Source: Fidelibacterota bacterium
GTDB lineage: Bacteria; Pseudomonadota; Alphaproteobacteria; Rhodospirillales; Rhodospirillaceae
Direction of reading: 5' to 3'
Length of the DNA: 64,000 nucleotides
Assembly (NCBI GenBank): GCA_947476625.1
Contig: CANJRA010000006.1
Span: 1 to 64,000, forward strand
Positions 1 through 8,578 of this stretch are shown here, one piece after another (position 1 is the first letter of the stretch; every line of letters begins with the position of its first letter). Under the pieces are notes generated by a model. That model searched no databases, was not told where the DNA came from, and saw only the letters and a list, made by a program, of their open reading frames with translations. The position numbers and the translations under genes are program-made.

Positions 1-82
1 CAGACTTGCCCTGCGCCATCAGCACCTCGATCTGCCTTAACTTGGAAACAATCTGCTCCGCGCCTAATCCACGTCTCGCCAT
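1..82 (-). CDS. IS3-family transposase OrfA, N-terminal fragment at window edge
   Basis: The first 27 residues are visible, starting MARRGLGAEQIVSKLRQIEV and continuing through LMAQGKS. This is the start of the helix-turn-helix OrfA of IS3-family elements, in which EQIV.KLRQIEVL is a hallmark. OrfA binds the element ends and is normally fused to the DDE integrase OrfB by programmed frameshifting. The gene continues off the left edge, so completeness cannot be judged. It reads away from the disrupted glycosylase gene on its right. Confidence 0.82.
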   Translation of the reverse strand, partial: MARRGLGAEQIVSKLRQIEVLMAQGKS

Positions 83-129
83 GTTCAGCTCCTCCTGTTG
101 GGGTCAATTCTCTCAAATCAACCGGTACA
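1..129 (-). mobile_element. IS3-family insertion sequence, left part outside window
   Basis: The minus strand begins an IS3-type orfA at 82. A plausible element terminus lies outside it: read on the minus strand, the sequence ending at 129 starts TGTACCGGTTGATTTGAGAG, with the TG start usual for IS3-family inverted repeats. Directly right of it, a uracil-DNA glycosylase reading frame resumes mid-protein, which fixes the element edge near 129. The other end and the target duplication are outside the window, so the exact family group and terminus are inferred. Confidence 0.7.
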
Positions 130-350
130 AAAAAAGCCGTCAGGTCAGCTACGCACAAAACTACTATCTCAGGGATCGCCGCAAAAAGACGCTGCACGAA
201 ACCGTCGCGGCGTGGCGCGAATACATGCCGGATTTTCTACCGTTACCGCACCCCAGCTGGCGCAATACCGGTTGGCTCAAGAAAAATCCCTGGTTCGAAG
301 AAGAATTGGTGCCCGAATTACGCAGGCACGTGAAGCGCTTGGTAACTTAA
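130..350 (+). pseudogene. Uracil-DNA glycosylase family, C-terminal remnant cut by IS3
   Basis: About 70 C-terminal residues of a uracil-DNA glycosylase superfamily protein are readable. The segment LPHPSWRNTGWLKKNPWFEE is the conserved C-terminal block of this family, whose His-Pro-Ser loop contacts the uracil-containing strand. It is preceded by a YAQNYYL-like stretch. The 5' two thirds are absent because the IS3 element starts immediately upstream. The reading frame stays open to its natural TAA at 348-350, so the insertion looks recent. The stop overlaps the convergent metallopeptidase gene by 4 nt. No independent start codon or ribosome site is seen. Confidence 0.82.
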
Positions 351-763
351 GCGTCGCGCTCTTCCGCATCGGCGTCGGCTTCCAGCGCTTCCATGTCGTC
401 GTCGGAAAATCCGAAGTGATGGCCGATCTCGTGAATCAGCACATGACGCACGATATAGTTCAAATCCTCGCCGGTTTCGCACCAGTAATCGAGGATCGGG
501 CGACGGTAAAGAAACACCATGTCCGGCAGGTTGCCCGAGGCTTCCATCTGCTTTTCCATCAGGGAAATCCCTGAATACAAACCCATGATCTTGAAGGGCG
601 ATGCCAGGTCCATCTCCTCGCACACGTCATCCTCGGCGAAGTCCATCACCTGCAGCACCACGCCCTTGGTCATTTGCAGCATGGGCTCGGGTAGGGAGGC
701 CAGCGCCGCCCGCGCCATCTCGTCGATATCGGCCAGGGACGGGGGTGATATATGCTGCGTCAC
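347..763 (-). CDS. Zincin-like metallopeptidase family protein (DUF1025/PF06262)
   Basis: A 138-residue protein with the zinc-binding sequence [14 protein letters not shown] at residues 111-124. This HExxH motif followed by a downstream acidic residue is typical of the small metallopeptidase family PF06262. Family members are 110-140 residues long and are soluble; substrates are not established. The start is GTG at 763, with a GAAGG ribosome site 8 nt upstream on the minus strand. The gene is divergent from the pterin dehydratase, with about 30 nt between them, so the two probably share a promoter region. Confidence 0.85.
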   Translation of the reverse strand: MTQHISPPSLADIDEMARAALASLPEPMLQMTKGVVLQVMDFAEDDVCEEMDLASPFKIMGLYSGISLMEKQMEASGNLPDMVFLYRRPILDYWCETGEDLNYIVRHVLIHEIGHHFGFSDDDMEALEADADAEERDA

Positions 764-793
764 GGTTCAAACCTTCGGAACGGGAGATGGGTC

Positions 794-1099
794 ATGGTGC
801 AAAAGCTGGATGCAGCCGCGCGCAACGCGGCGCTTACGCAGCTTCCAGAATGGAAGGATGTGCCGGGCCGCGATGCCATTCAACGTACCTTCACTTTCGC
901 CGATTTCAATGCCGCATTCGGCTTCATGAGCCGCGTTGCGCCGATGGCCGAGAAAATGGACCATCATCCCGAATGGTTCAATGTCTACAAACGCGTCGAC
1001 GTCACACTTACCACGCACGACTGCGGCGGCGTGTCCGAACGCGACATCAAACTTGCACGGTTTATGGACAAAGCCGCCGCCGTTATGGCCGTAATTTAG
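794..1099 (+). CDS. phhB: 4a-hydroxytetrahydrobiopterin dehydratase (PCD/DCoH)
   Basis: A 101-residue protein of the pterin-4a-carbinolamine dehydratase family. The signature [20 protein letters not shown] is intact: the paired histidines before Pro-Glu bind and dehydrate the carbinolamine, recycling the cofactor of aromatic amino acid hydroxylases. The second family block, [15 protein letters not shown], follows. The start chosen is ATG 794, which has a GGGAGA ribosome site about 6 nt upstream; an in-frame upstream ATG at 752 would add 14 residues unlike the family. No phenylalanine hydroxylase gene is nearby, as is common for stand-alone copies. Confidence 0.92.
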   Translation: MVQKLDAAARNAALTQLPEWKDVPGRDAIQRTFTFADFNAAFGFMSRVAPMAEKMDHHPEWFNVYKRVDVTLTTHDCGGVSERDIKLARFMDKAAAVMAVI

Positions 1100-1130
1100 A
1101 TGAAAACGTCAAACACGACGCTCATATATC

Positions 1131-1160
1131 TTCAAGCGCGGCCAATAAGTGCACTATGAT
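1131..1160 (+). promoter_or_regulatory. Candidate sigma70-type promoter of scoAB
   Basis: A TTCAAG -35-like hexamer at 1131-1136 and a TATGAT -10 at 1155-1160 are separated by 18 nt. Transcription would start near 1167, about 45 nt before the scoA start. It is the best promoter match in the gap between phhB and scoA, judged by eye only. Confidence 0.4.
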
Positions 1161-1212
1161 TGGCGCCTAGAAGGGGAATTTGGCAAACCGAAATCCGAAA
1201 AGGAGATGGGGC

Positions 1213-1929
1213 GTGGCAATCAGTAAAATCTACCCGGACGCGACGGCGGCACTGGCCGGACTTTTGCGCGACGACATGACAATCATGGCCGGAGGCTTCG
1301 GCCTCTGCGGCATTCCCGATGCGTTGATCCAGGCGGTTCTGGCGTCCGGCGTCAAAGGGCTCACCATCATCTCGAACAACTGCGGCATCGATGATGCCGG
1401 CCTGGGGGTTTTGCTCAAGACCCGCCAGATCAAGAAAATGGTCAGCTCCTACGTCGGTGAGAACGCGATCTTCGCCAAACAATACCTCGCCGGTGAACTG
1501 GAAATCGAGTTCAACCCGCAAGGCACGCTCGCCGAACGAATCAGGGCAGGCGGGGCCGGTATCCCGGCCTTCTTCACCCCCACGGGCTACGGCACGCTGG
1601 TCGCCGAAGGCAAAGAAACCCGCGAATTCAATGGCCGCCATTACGTCATGGAAACCGGGCTTTTCGCCGATTTGGCGCTGGTGCATGCCTGGAAAGCCGA
1701 TCCCGAAGGCAACCTCGTCTACCGCATGACCGCCCGCAACTTCAACCCGATGATGGCTAGCGCCGCGAAGGTCACTGTCGCTGAAGTCGAGGAGATCGTG
1801 AAGCAAGGCGATTTCGATCCCGATCACATCATCACGCCGGGCATTTTCGTCAAACGCCTGATCAAGCTCAGTACCATCAACAAGCGCATCGAACAGCGCA
1901 CCACGCGCAAACGCGCGGCCGCGGAATAG
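1213..1929 (+). CDS. scoA: 3-oxoacid CoA-transferase (SCOT) subunit A
   Basis: The alpha subunit of succinyl-CoA:3-ketoacid CoA-transferase, which activates acetoacetate with CoA from succinyl-CoA for entry into ketone-body or PHB catabolism. The glycine-rich CoA-binding loop [10 protein letters not shown] lies near residues 27-36, and [12 protein letters not shown] and the SSYVGEN block follow. GTG at 1213 is the chosen start: AGGAGA lies 7 nt upstream and the product [14 protein letters not shown] aligns with family N-termini at 238 residues. A frame-compatible start at 1180 has no ribosome site. It is followed after 11 nt by scoB, forming a two-gene operon. Confidence 0.95.
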   Translation: MAISKIYPDATAALAGLLRDDMTIMAGGFGLCGIPDALIQAVLASGVKGLTIISNNCGIDDAGLGVLLKTRQIKKMVSSYVGENAIFAKQYLAGELEIEFNPQGTLAERIRAGGAGIPAFFTPTGYGTLVAEGKETREFNGRHYVMETGLFADLALVHAWKADPEGNLVYRMTARNFNPMMASAAKVTVAEVEEIVKQGDFDPDHIITPGIFVKRLIKLSTINKRIEQRTTRKRAAAE

Positions 1930-1940
1930 GGGACACGCAC

Positions 1941-2579
1941 ATGGCTTGGGATAGAGACCAAATGGCCGCGCGCGCGGCGAAAGAATTAAAAGACGGCTTC
2001 TACGTCAACCTCGGCATTGGCATCCCGACGCTGGTGGCCAATCACGTACCGCCCGGCATGTCGATCCAGCTGCAAAGCGAGAACGGCATGCTCGGCATGG
2101 GACCGTTCCCCTATGAAGGCGAGGAAGACGCCGACCTCATCAATGCCGGCAAACAGACCATCACGACGCTGCCGACCTCGAGCTTTTTCGACAGTGCGTT
2201 TTCCTTCGGCATGATCCGCGGCGGCCACATCAACCTGTCTATTCTGGGCGGCATGCAGGTCGACGAAAACGGCAATCTCGCCAACTGGATGATTCCCGGA
2301 AAGATGGTCAAAGGCATGGGCGGCGCCATGGATCTGGTCGCCGGTGTGCCGCGTGTCGTGGTGCTGATGGAGCACGTCGCCAAGGGCGACGAAAAGAAAA
2401 TCCTGAAGCACTGCTCCCTCCCGCTGACCGGCAAGGGTGTGGTTCATATGATCGTCACCGACCTCTGCGTCTTCGAGGTTGGCCGTCCCGGGCTCACGCT
2501 GGTCGATATCGCGCCGGGCGTCACGATCGATGAGATCAAGGCCAAGACCGAGCCGGATTTCAAAAACGCTCTGAAATAA
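1941..2579 (+). CDS. scoB: 3-oxoacid CoA-transferase (SCOT) subunit B
   Basis: The beta subunit of the same CoA-transferase, 212 residues, the usual length. The catalytic glutamate that forms the gamma-glutamyl-CoA thioester is Glu47 in the [10 protein letters not shown] motif. The GGxMDLVAG block and the C-terminal VDIAPGVT segment are also present. It starts 11 nt after scoA and ends in front of a strong intrinsic terminator, so scoAB is a self-contained transcription unit. E-N-G spacing and length leave little doubt; the preferred acyl acceptor (acetoacetate or another 3-oxoacid) cannot be read from sequence. Confidence 0.95.
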   Translation: MAWDRDQMAARAAKELKDGFYVNLGIGIPTLVANHVPPGMSIQLQSENGMLGMGPFPYEGEEDADLINAGKQTITTLPTSSFFDSAFSFGMIRGGHINLSILGGMQVDENGNLANWMIPGKMVKGMGGAMDLVAGVPRVVVLMEHVAKGDEKKILKHCSLPLTGKGVVHMIVTDLCVFEVGRPGLTLVDIAPGVTIDEIKAKTEPDFKNALK

Positions 2580-2597
2580 GACGTTCACGTTTGAGCC

Positions 2598-2630
2598 AAG
2601 AAAGGCGCCGATATCCTCGGCGCCTTTCTT
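2598..2630 (+). terminator. Intrinsic terminator after scoB
   Basis: A perfect 14-bp inverted repeat (AAGAAAGGCGCCGA, loop TATCC, then its complement) ends in CTTTCTTG. It begins 18 nt after the scoB stop. Confidence 0.8.
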
Positions 2631-2712
2631 GTATCAAGACGACAATATTTCCCACACGCCGCCAACGTGGTAAGGCAGCGCTATATTTGGTTTGGCTCCC
2701 GAAAGGTGGGAC

Positions 2713-3270
2713 ATGCGCGGTTATTTTGGCGTTGGCGTCGAGGGCATCAATAAGCCCTTTAATGTGGGCAATCTATTCCGCTCGGCGCATGCGTTTGACG
2801 CGAGCTTCGTCTTCACGATCGCCGCCACCTACCGCCGCGCCGAGGGGGCTCAGACCGATACCTCGGATACACTAGCCAACCTCCCGTTCTACAGCTTCCC
2901 GACGGTCGCTGAGTTTATGCTGCCCAAAGGCTGTGCGTTGGTAGGTGTGGAGCTACATGACGATGCTGTCGAGCTGCCCAGCTTCACGCATCCCCGCTGC
3001 GCGGCTTACGTGATGGGTCCGGAAAAGAGTTCGCTGTCGCCGGGTTTGATGGCGCGTTGCGATCATTTGTTGAAAATTCCCACACGCTTTTGCCTCAACG
3101 TAGGCATCGCCGGCGTCGTCGTGATGTACGACCGGCTGCTGACCGTGGGCCGCTTCCCGCCGCGCCCGGTCATGGCCGGCGGGCCCGGCGGGCTCTCCGC
3201 GCGCTTTCGCAGTCCGGCGCCGCTCGCCGAAGTCGCGCTGGCGGACCGCGACGGCGAACATACCGATTAA
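2713..3270 (+). CDS. TrmH/SpoU-family RNA 2'-O-ribose methyltransferase
   Basis: A 185-residue SPOUT-fold enzyme that would methylate a ribose 2'-OH of tRNA or rRNA using S-adenosylmethionine. Motif 1 is NVGNLFRSA (N17-A25, family N..N..R), motif 2 is YVMGPEKSSLSP, and motif 3, IPTRFCLNVGIAGVVVMYDR, completes the trefoil-knot SAM pocket. The start is ATG 2713. A possible upstream TTG would add seven residues (MAPERWD). The substrate nucleotide cannot be assigned. A proline- and glycine-rich tail of about 40 residues follows the catalytic domain. Confidence 0.85.
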   Translation: MRGYFGVGVEGINKPFNVGNLFRSAHAFDASFVFTIAATYRRAEGAQTDTSDTLANLPFYSFPTVAEFMLPKGCALVGVELHDDAVELPSFTHPRCAAYVMGPEKSSLSPGLMARCDHLLKIPTRFCLNVGIAGVVVMYDRLLTVGRFPPRPVMAGGPGGLSARFRSPAPLAEVALADRDGEHTD

Positions 3271-3338
3271 CGCGCTTTCGCCTTGAGATCGCCCGCTTCA
3301 GCCCCCACTATATTAAAATCGCGTTCGGCCCCCAGGTG

Positions 3339-3854
3339 ATGACCGCCATGCTCCTCCGTTCCCTTGCCGCTGTATTGATTGTCCTATGGGCGGGTTGCGC
3401 CGCCGCCCAGGAAGTCGAAGTTCTCAGCACGCACGGCAAATGGCTGGCGCAGACCTATAAAGAAAACGGCAAGCCCGTCTGCTTTATGTCGGCCAAACCC
3501 GAAAAATCCGACGGTAACTACAAAGCCCGCGGCGAGGTGCTGTTCATGATCACGCACCGTCCCGCCGAGCGCGCCTTTGAAGTAGTCAGCGTGGTCGCGG
3601 GTTATCAGTACTTGCCGGACTCCGATGCGGTTCTGACCATCGGCGGCAAAAAGTTCAATCTCTTCACCAACGGCGAACGCGCCTGGGCGCGCGATGGGCA
3701 GACCGATAAGGCCATCGCGCAGTTATTGATGAAGGGCAGCGCGATGACCGTCAAAGGCACATCGAGCCGCAACAACGTCACCACCGACACGTTCTCCCTG
3801 TCGGGGTTCACAGCGGCCCATAAAGCCATCAGCGATAAGTGCAAGGCACCTTAA
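3339..3854 (+). CDS. Invasion-associated locus B (IalB) family protein, secreted
   Basis: A 171-residue protein with a cleavable signal peptide (MLLRSLAAVLIVLWAGCAAAQ) followed by the IalB fold: WLAQTYKENGKPVCFMSAKP near the start of the mature part, then a central beta-rich region and a C-terminal FSLSGFTAAHKAISDKC. Two cysteines, one in KPVCFM and one near the C-terminus, match the conserved pair of the family. IalB proteins are periplasmic or surface proteins of alphaproteobacteria; their molecular role is unclear outside Bartonella. ATG 3339 is used here; ATG 3348 is equally possible. The stop overlaps the pabC stop by 4 nt. Confidence 0.85.
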   Translation: MTAMLLRSLAAVLIVLWAGCAAAQEVEVLSTHGKWLAQTYKENGKPVCFMSAKPEKSDGNYKARGEVLFMITHRPAERAFEVVSVVAGYQYLPDSDAVLTIGGKKFNLFTNGERAWARDGQTDKAIAQLLMKGSAMTVKGTSSRNNVTTDTFSLSGFTAAHKAISDKCKAP

Positions 3855-4651
3855 AGCCGCGTTGCCAATAACTGCGTGATTAAACCAGGCTCGCCATCGC
3901 CGATTGGCGCGCCGTCGATATGCGTGACGGAGCGCACACCCAACGCATTGGTCAGAAAAACTTCACTCGCCCGCGGCAGCATCTCCACGGCAATCGAGCG
4001 TTCTTCCGCGCGCGCGAGTTTGATGGCTTCTCCGCGTATAATGCCCGGCAGCGCACCGTCTTCCACGGGCGGCGTCAACATATAGCCGTCCACCAGCACA
4101 AAAATATTCGCGACGGTACTTTCAGCAACCCGCCCAGCCGTGTTCAACAGAATGGCATCGTCGGCCCCAGCTTTTGTGGCTTCCTGGCGCGCGAGAATGT
4201 TGTCGAGGTAATTGAGATGCTTGATGCGCGACAAAGGCGAATGCTCGTTGCGCCGTGTCGATGTCGCGACAATTACTTTCGCCGGTTCCGCTTCCGGCGG
4301 CAGGGGCGCGATCGTAATCAGCAACGTCGGTTGCGGATTGGCGGGCGGCACAATGCCGCGCGCGCCCGGTCCGCGCGTCAGCGTCATGCGCACAACGCCT
4401 TCCGTCGCTTTGTTGCCGACGATGGTCGCGCCGATCATGTTGGCAATGGCGTTGTCGTCGCCCGGCAGCGGAATGCCCAGCAGATCGGCACCGCGCTTAA
4501 AACGCGCCAAATGCGCCGCCAAATGCCGCACGGCGTTACGGCGCACGACGATGGTCTCAAAGATGCCGTCGCCGAGCGTAAAGCCGCGATCCGCAGGATC
4601 GATGCGCGCATCTGCTGCTTCGCTCAAAACGCCGTTGATGCTGACAATCAT
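3851..4651 (-). CDS. pabC: Aminodeoxychorismate lyase / class IV aminotransferase
   Basis: A 266-residue fold-type IV PLP enzyme. It probably converts 4-amino-4-deoxychorismate to p-aminobenzoate and pyruvate in folate synthesis. The PLP lysine lies in SRIKHLNYLDNILA; the phosphate-binding ESTVANIF and VFLTNALGVRSV segments follow. Class IV aminotransferases and lyases are hard to separate by sequence, but the start codon overlaps the pabB stop by 4 nt, which fits a pabB-pabC operon with translational coupling. D-amino-acid aminotransferase is the alternative. Confidence 0.85.
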   Translation of the reverse strand: MIVSINGVLSEAADARIDPADRGFTLGDGIFETIVVRRNAVRHLAAHLARFKRGADLLGIPLPGDDNAIANMIGATIVGNKATEGVVRMTLTRGPGARGIVPPANPQPTLLITIAPLPPEAEPAKVIVATSTRRNEHSPLSRIKHLNYLDNILARQEATKAGADDAILLNTAGRVAESTVANIFVLVDGYMLTPPVEDGALPGIIRGEAIKLARAEERSIAVEMLPRASEVFLTNALGVRSVTHIDGAPIGDGEPGLITQLLATRL

Positions 4652-6015
4652 GTCCCGACCAGATTCAAGAGCGCCTGCGCCTTTAACACGCTCTCATCAT
4701 ATTCTTGCGCCGGATTTGACTCCGCCACAATCCCCCCACCGGCTTGGACCGATAACGTATTTTGGTCCCAAACCAGCGTACGAATCACAATCGATGAGTC
4801 CATCGCACCGTCGAAACCCATCCAAGCGATGGTTCCGCAATAAGGTCCGCGCGGCGACAATTCCAGATCGCGGATGATCTCCATGGCCTTGATCTTGGGC
4901 GCGCCGGTGATCGACCCGCCGGGAAACGCCGCGCGCAAAAGATCCATGGCCGTTGCGTCGCTGCGCAATTGTCCGGTGACCACCGAGACCAAATGATGCA
5001 CCACCGGAAAACTTTCCAGCCCGCACAACACCGGCACCTCCACCGATCCCTGCACGCAGACCCGCGCCAGATCGTTGCGCAAAAGATCGACGATCATCAG
5101 ATTTTCGGCGCGGTCTTTGGCGCTGGCGGTCAACTCATCTGCCAATGCGCGGTCGCGCACGGCATCGCTGGCGCGCGGACGCGTCCCCTTGATAGGCCGG
5201 CTTTCGATCTGGCCCTCCGCCGTCACCTTCAAAAACCGTTCCGGCGACGCCGACAGAATGTGCAATCCGTCGTCGGCATTCATAAACGCGGCGAAGGGTG
5301 CCGGCGTCGCCGCGCGTAGGCGCAGGTAAAGATCGAACGGCGTCGTCGCCGGCGGGTCCGTCACAAACCGCTGGGTAATGTTGGCCTGATAAATATCGCC
5401 CGCGTGAATGGCTGCGACAGCGGCAGCAATGCGTTTTTCTTGTTCTGCCCGGCTGGATTCCGCACGCCAGACACCTTGCAGGATCGGTTCACGCGCGCCT
5501 ACCGGCACTGATCCCAAGCCCGCCGCCAGTTGTGCGGCCCGCGCCGCCGCCGGTGCGCGCCCCGGAATATCATGTGCAATCACCCACGCCGCGCGCTGTT
5601 CCAGGTCGAACGCGGCAATGGTGTCATACAGCCCGATCACCATATCGGGCGTTTCCGGCCCGGCCTTCGGCGGCAGCATATGTTCAAGAACACCGCCCAA
5701 TTCATATGCGAAGAATCCAACCGCGCCGCCCGTGAACGGTGTTGGCCCCATCGCGCTGAGCGCATATTTCGCTAATTCCTGCCGTACAGTCTCGAAGGCG
5801 TCTGTCGTGCGCCGAACGCCGTCAACCGTCACCGCCCAGGGATAACCCGCGCAACGAATCACGCTAAAAGGATCGATGGCGATATAAGAGAAGCGGCTCT
5901 GGTTGCCCGGCAGGGCGCTATCCAGAAGCACCGCCATGGGCTGGTCGGCAAACGGCGCGAAGGCCGCCGCGGCATCGCGGAAAGGGATCGGCTGAATGAC
6001 CGGAGAGCGGCTCAA
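4648..6015 (-). CDS. pabB: Aminodeoxychorismate synthase component I
   Basis: A 455-residue chorismate-binding enzyme that aminates chorismate to 4-amino-4-deoxychorismate with ammonia from PabA. The hallmarks of the catalytic domain are present in order: SPERFLKV, the PIKGTRPR block (the family PIAGTR position carries Lys, a PabB-type feature compared with anthranilate synthase), LMIVDLLRNDLARVC, and GGSITGAPKIKAMEII near the end. The length fits a stand-alone PabB without the fused lyase domain; the lyase is encoded by the overlapping downstream gene. PabA is not in the window. Confidence 0.92.
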   Translation of the reverse strand: MSRSPVIQPIPFRDAAAAFAPFADQPMAVLLDSALPGNQSRFSYIAIDPFSVIRCAGYPWAVTVDGVRRTTDAFETVRQELAKYALSAMGPTPFTGGAVGFFAYELGGVLEHMLPPKAGPETPDMVIGLYDTIAAFDLEQRAAWVIAHDIPGRAPAAARAAQLAAGLGSVPVGAREPILQGVWRAESSRAEQEKRIAAAVAAIHAGDIYQANITQRFVTDPPATTPFDLYLRLRAATPAPFAAFMNADDGLHILSASPERFLKVTAEGQIESRPIKGTRPRASDAVRDRALADELTASAKDRAENLMIVDLLRNDLARVCVQGSVEVPVLCGLESFPVVHHLVSVVTGQLRSDATAMDLLRAAFPGGSITGAPKIKAMEIIRDLELSPRGPYCGTIAWMGFDGAMDSSIVIRTLVWDQNTLSVQAGGGIVAESNPAQEYDESVLKAQALLNLVGT

Positions 6016-6027
6016 GAGGCCCCCGCT

Positions 6028-7014
6028 TCAGGTGGCGGGCGGCAGCACACGATCCGGCGGCGCATGGCCGTCGCAGAACGCCCTGATGTTGATGATAACC
6101 TTCTCGCCCATGTTGATGCGGCCTTCGATCGTGGCCGAACCCATATGCGGCAGGAGAATCACATTCTTCATGGCCAGCAGCTTCTGGTTTACCGCCGGCT
6201 CATGTTCGAACACGTCGAGCCCGGCACCCGCCAGGGTGCCTTCCTGCAGCATGCGCACCAGCGCGTTTTCGTCGAGGATTTCGCCGCGCGCGAGATTAAT
6301 GATGTAGCTATTGGGCTTCAGCAGTTTCAGCCGGCGCTCCGAGAGCAGATGGAACGTCGCGGGCGTATGCGGGCAGTGGACCGTAATCACGTCCATGCGC
6401 GCCAGCATCTGATCCAGGCTTTCCCAATATGTCGCCTCGACCTCGGCTTCCAGTTCAGGACGCAGGCGGCGGCGATTGTGATAATGGATCGCCATGCCGA
6501 ACCCGCGCGCGCGCCGCGCCACCGCGGTGCCGATGCGGCCCATGCCGATGATGCCCAGCCGCTTGCCGTACAAGCGGTGCCCCAGCATATGCGTCGGACT
6601 CCAGCCCTTGAACTGGCCGTTGCGAATCATCTCGGCGCCTTCCAGCAGCCGGCGCGGCACGGCCACCATCAAGGCCATGGCCATGTCGGCGGTGTCTTCG
6701 GTTAGCACGTCGGGTGTATTCGTGACGTTGATGCCTTTGGCGCGCGCCGCCGCCACGTCGATATGGTCGACGCCGTTGCCGAAATTGGCGATCAGCTTCA
6801 AGCGCGGCCCGGCCCGGTTAATGACGGCCTTATCGATATTGTCGGTCAGTGTCGGCACCAGCACGTCGCATTTCTGCATGGCGGCTGCCAGCTCATCGGC
6901 ACTGAAGGGCTTATCGTCGACATTCAAATGAACGTCGAACAGCTCCATCATCCGCGTCTCGACGACGTCGGGCAATTTCCGGGTGACGACAACTGTCGGT
7001 TTGGTCCGGGTCAT
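6028..7014 (-). CDS. D-2-hydroxyacid dehydrogenase, glyoxylate/hydroxypyruvate reductase type
   Basis: A 328-residue NAD(P)H-dependent dehydrogenase of the GyaR/GhrB branch, reducing glyoxylate or hydroxypyruvate. The Rossmann motif GIIGMGRIGTAVARRARGFG sits mid-protein; the catalytic Arg, Glu and His are in NLARGEIL, LDVFEHEP and LLPHMGSAT. ATG 7014 gives the family N-terminus (MTRTKPTVVVTRKLP); the frame stays open 59 codons upstream, but those residues look non-coding. It ends 12 nt before the pabB start on the same strand, so it may be co-transcribed with pabBC. Confidence 0.9.
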   Translation of the reverse strand: MTRTKPTVVVTRKLPDVVETRMMELFDVHLNVDDKPFSADELAAAMQKCDVLVPTLTDNIDKAVINRAGPRLKLIANFGNGVDHIDVAAARAKGINVTNTPDVLTEDTADMAMALMVAVPRRLLEGAEMIRNGQFKGWSPTHMLGHRLYGKRLGIIGMGRIGTAVARRARGFGMAIHYHNRRRLRPELEAEVEATYWESLDQMLARMDVITVHCPHTPATFHLLSERRLKLLKPNSYIINLARGEILDENALVRMLQEGTLAGAGLDVFEHEPAVNQKLLAMKNVILLPHMGSATIEGRINMGEKVIINIRAFCDGHAPPDRVLPPAT

Positions 7015-7245
7015 TGTGTTTAAACTTATACTCTCGTCATATACTATAACGCGCAGGCCGCACGGCCGCTGTTGGCCCAAAGGGGTAGCAGCAGCATGGA
7101 TACTTGTCCAGGTAAGGCCAAATATCTTCTGTACTATCAAACCGGATATAGGCGCCGTTGCCAAATGGACAAATCCGGGGCAAAAAACCATGCGCGCCCG
7201 ATGCGGTAATCGGTCACGGTGATCTGCGGGTATCAGGGTGAGTTT

Positions 7246-7932
7246 TTGACAGCGTTGCGAAAATCGCGCGGCATGTGGTTACTGGCGGCGGTGTGGGCGG
7301 TAACGGCAACCTTCTGCGGTGCCGGTCTTGTGCTGGGCGCAGAAAAAGCGCCCCAAAAGCCAGTCGAGAAACACGCCCCGGCTCAGCCATCAGCCAAGGC
7401 GCCACCTCCCAAGCCCGCACCTGAAAAAACGGCGTCCCCAGCCGTCGACGACATCCCAAAAAATACCGAAAGCGGCGATATCGACGAGAATGCCAAAGAC
7501 GAGGCCAAAGGCACGTCGCTGCCGATCCCCCGTTTTGTGTCGCTGCGCACCAACCCCATTAATCTCAGAACCGGCCCGGGTGTGCGCTATCCCGTGGACT
7601 GGGTCTATCTGCGACGACATTTGCCGGTGGAAGTCATCGGCGAATTCGATACCTGGCGCCGCATCCGCGACCCGGCGGGTGCCGAGGGTTGGGTCCACCA
7701 AAGCATGCTGTCGGGAAAACGCACCGCCATTGTCACAGGCGGCGCGCGCGCGCTGAAGCGCACGGCCGATGAAACCGCCGAGACTCTGGCCACCCTGGAA
7801 GCCGGTGTTGTGCTGAATGTGCTCCGCTGCCCGGCCGATACGACTATCTGCCGCGTCGAAGTCAACGGCTTGCAGGGCTGGTTGCCGCGCGATCAGTTCT
7901 GGGGCGTCTATCCCAGCGAAGTCGTGCAGTAG
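7246..7932 (+). CDS. Secreted protein with two bacterial SH3-like domains
   Basis: An N-terminal signal/anchor segment (WLLAAVWAVTATFCGAGLVL) is followed by a Pro/Lys/Ala-rich linker of about 60 residues and then SH3-like repeats. NLRTGPGVRYPVDWVYL is the SH3b signature, ending in GAEGWVHQSML; a second weaker repeat ends in NGLQGWLPRDQFWGVYP. Such proteins sit in the periplasm and bind peptidoglycan or partners; no catalytic domain is present. The start is uncertain. TTG 7246 gives basic residues before the hydrophobic core and has AGGGTGAG just upstream; GTG 7219 and ATG 7273 are alternatives. Confidence 0.8.
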   Translation: MTALRKSRGMWLLAAVWAVTATFCGAGLVLGAEKAPQKPVEKHAPAQPSAKAPPPKPAPEKTASPAVDDIPKNTESGDIDENAKDEAKGTSLPIPRFVSLRTNPINLRTGPGVRYPVDWVYLRRHLPVEVIGEFDTWRRIRDPAGAEGWVHQSMLSGKRTAIVTGGARALKRTADETAETLATLEAGVVLNVLRCPADTTICRVEVNGLQGWLPRDQFWGVYPSEVVQ

Positions 7933-7950
7933 CTAACGGCGCATTCTCAA

Positions 7951-8538
7951 TTAAGCGAAGTCTTCCGATAACGCGGCGCGGCTCTCTTCCGGCAGCATCG
8001 CCAGATGTCCGTACTGTGGATGCATAATCCCAGCCGTGATCTGCGCGCCGGGAGCGCGGAACGCCGCTACCTGTTCCGGCGTGAAGCTGAGGTGCAAGAA
8101 ATGCACCGACGACGTTTTGCCGTCCTCGGTGGTGCGGTCAAGATCCGCCTCGGGCACGCCTTTGATGGTGTGGCCCTCGAAACTTAGCTGCACCATGTTC
8201 TCGACATGCCCCAGCGTCGCCAGCGTGCGCCGCCGCAGGCCTTCGTCTTCAATCTCGATCATCATGGTAGCGACTAACTCGGCACCCTGCGGAATCAGTG
8301 GATTGTAGGCCGACAACTCGCCTTCAACCTGTTCGTCTCCGCCGCGCTCGATAAAAAGCATCTCGTGAACTTGCGCCCACATCGTGTCGTAGTTCTCGAA
8401 ATACAGCGTGACGTGCGGCCCGATATGCGCGCGGCGCTTGCGTTTGACGTCCACAAGTTTGCGCCGGTATTCGCGGCGGATCTTGCCGTATTCCACCATC
8501 GGCATCAGGTCGGCGGCGGTGATTTGAGTGCGGGCCAT
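7951..8538 (-). CDS. DUF3501 family protein
   Basis: A 195-residue soluble protein beginning MARTQITAADLMPMVEYGKIR and containing the family-typical VKRKRRAHIGPHVTLYFEN and HEMLFIERGGDE blocks. DUF3501 proteins have no assigned reaction, but they are repeatedly found next to a GlpC/HdrB-like Fe-S oxidoreductase and a rubrerythrin, exactly as here, so a role in a peroxide- or oxygen-reducing electron chain is a reasonable inference. It lies 40 nt downstream of the oxidoreductase on the same strand. Confidence 0.85.
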   Translation of the reverse strand: MARTQITAADLMPMVEYGKIRREYRRKLVDVKRKRRAHIGPHVTLYFENYDTMWAQVHEMLFIERGGDEQVEGELSAYNPLIPQGAELVATMMIEIEDEGLRRRTLATLGHVENMVQLSFEGHTIKGVPEADLDRTTEDGKTSSVHFLHLSFTPEQVAAFRAPGAQITAGIMHPQYGHLAMLPEESRAALSEDFA

Positions 8539-8578
8539 ATCTATGAATTCCAACTCTTAAACGCGTATCGCGCGCGGC

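Noticed and set aside
7096-7209. A 37-codon plus-strand frame (MDTCPGKAKYLLYYQTGYRR...) between the dehydrogenase and the SH3 gene, with AGGGG upstream.
   Set aside because: Spacing to the G-rich stretch is long, composition is unlike local genes, and no family is recognised; more probably promoter DNA.
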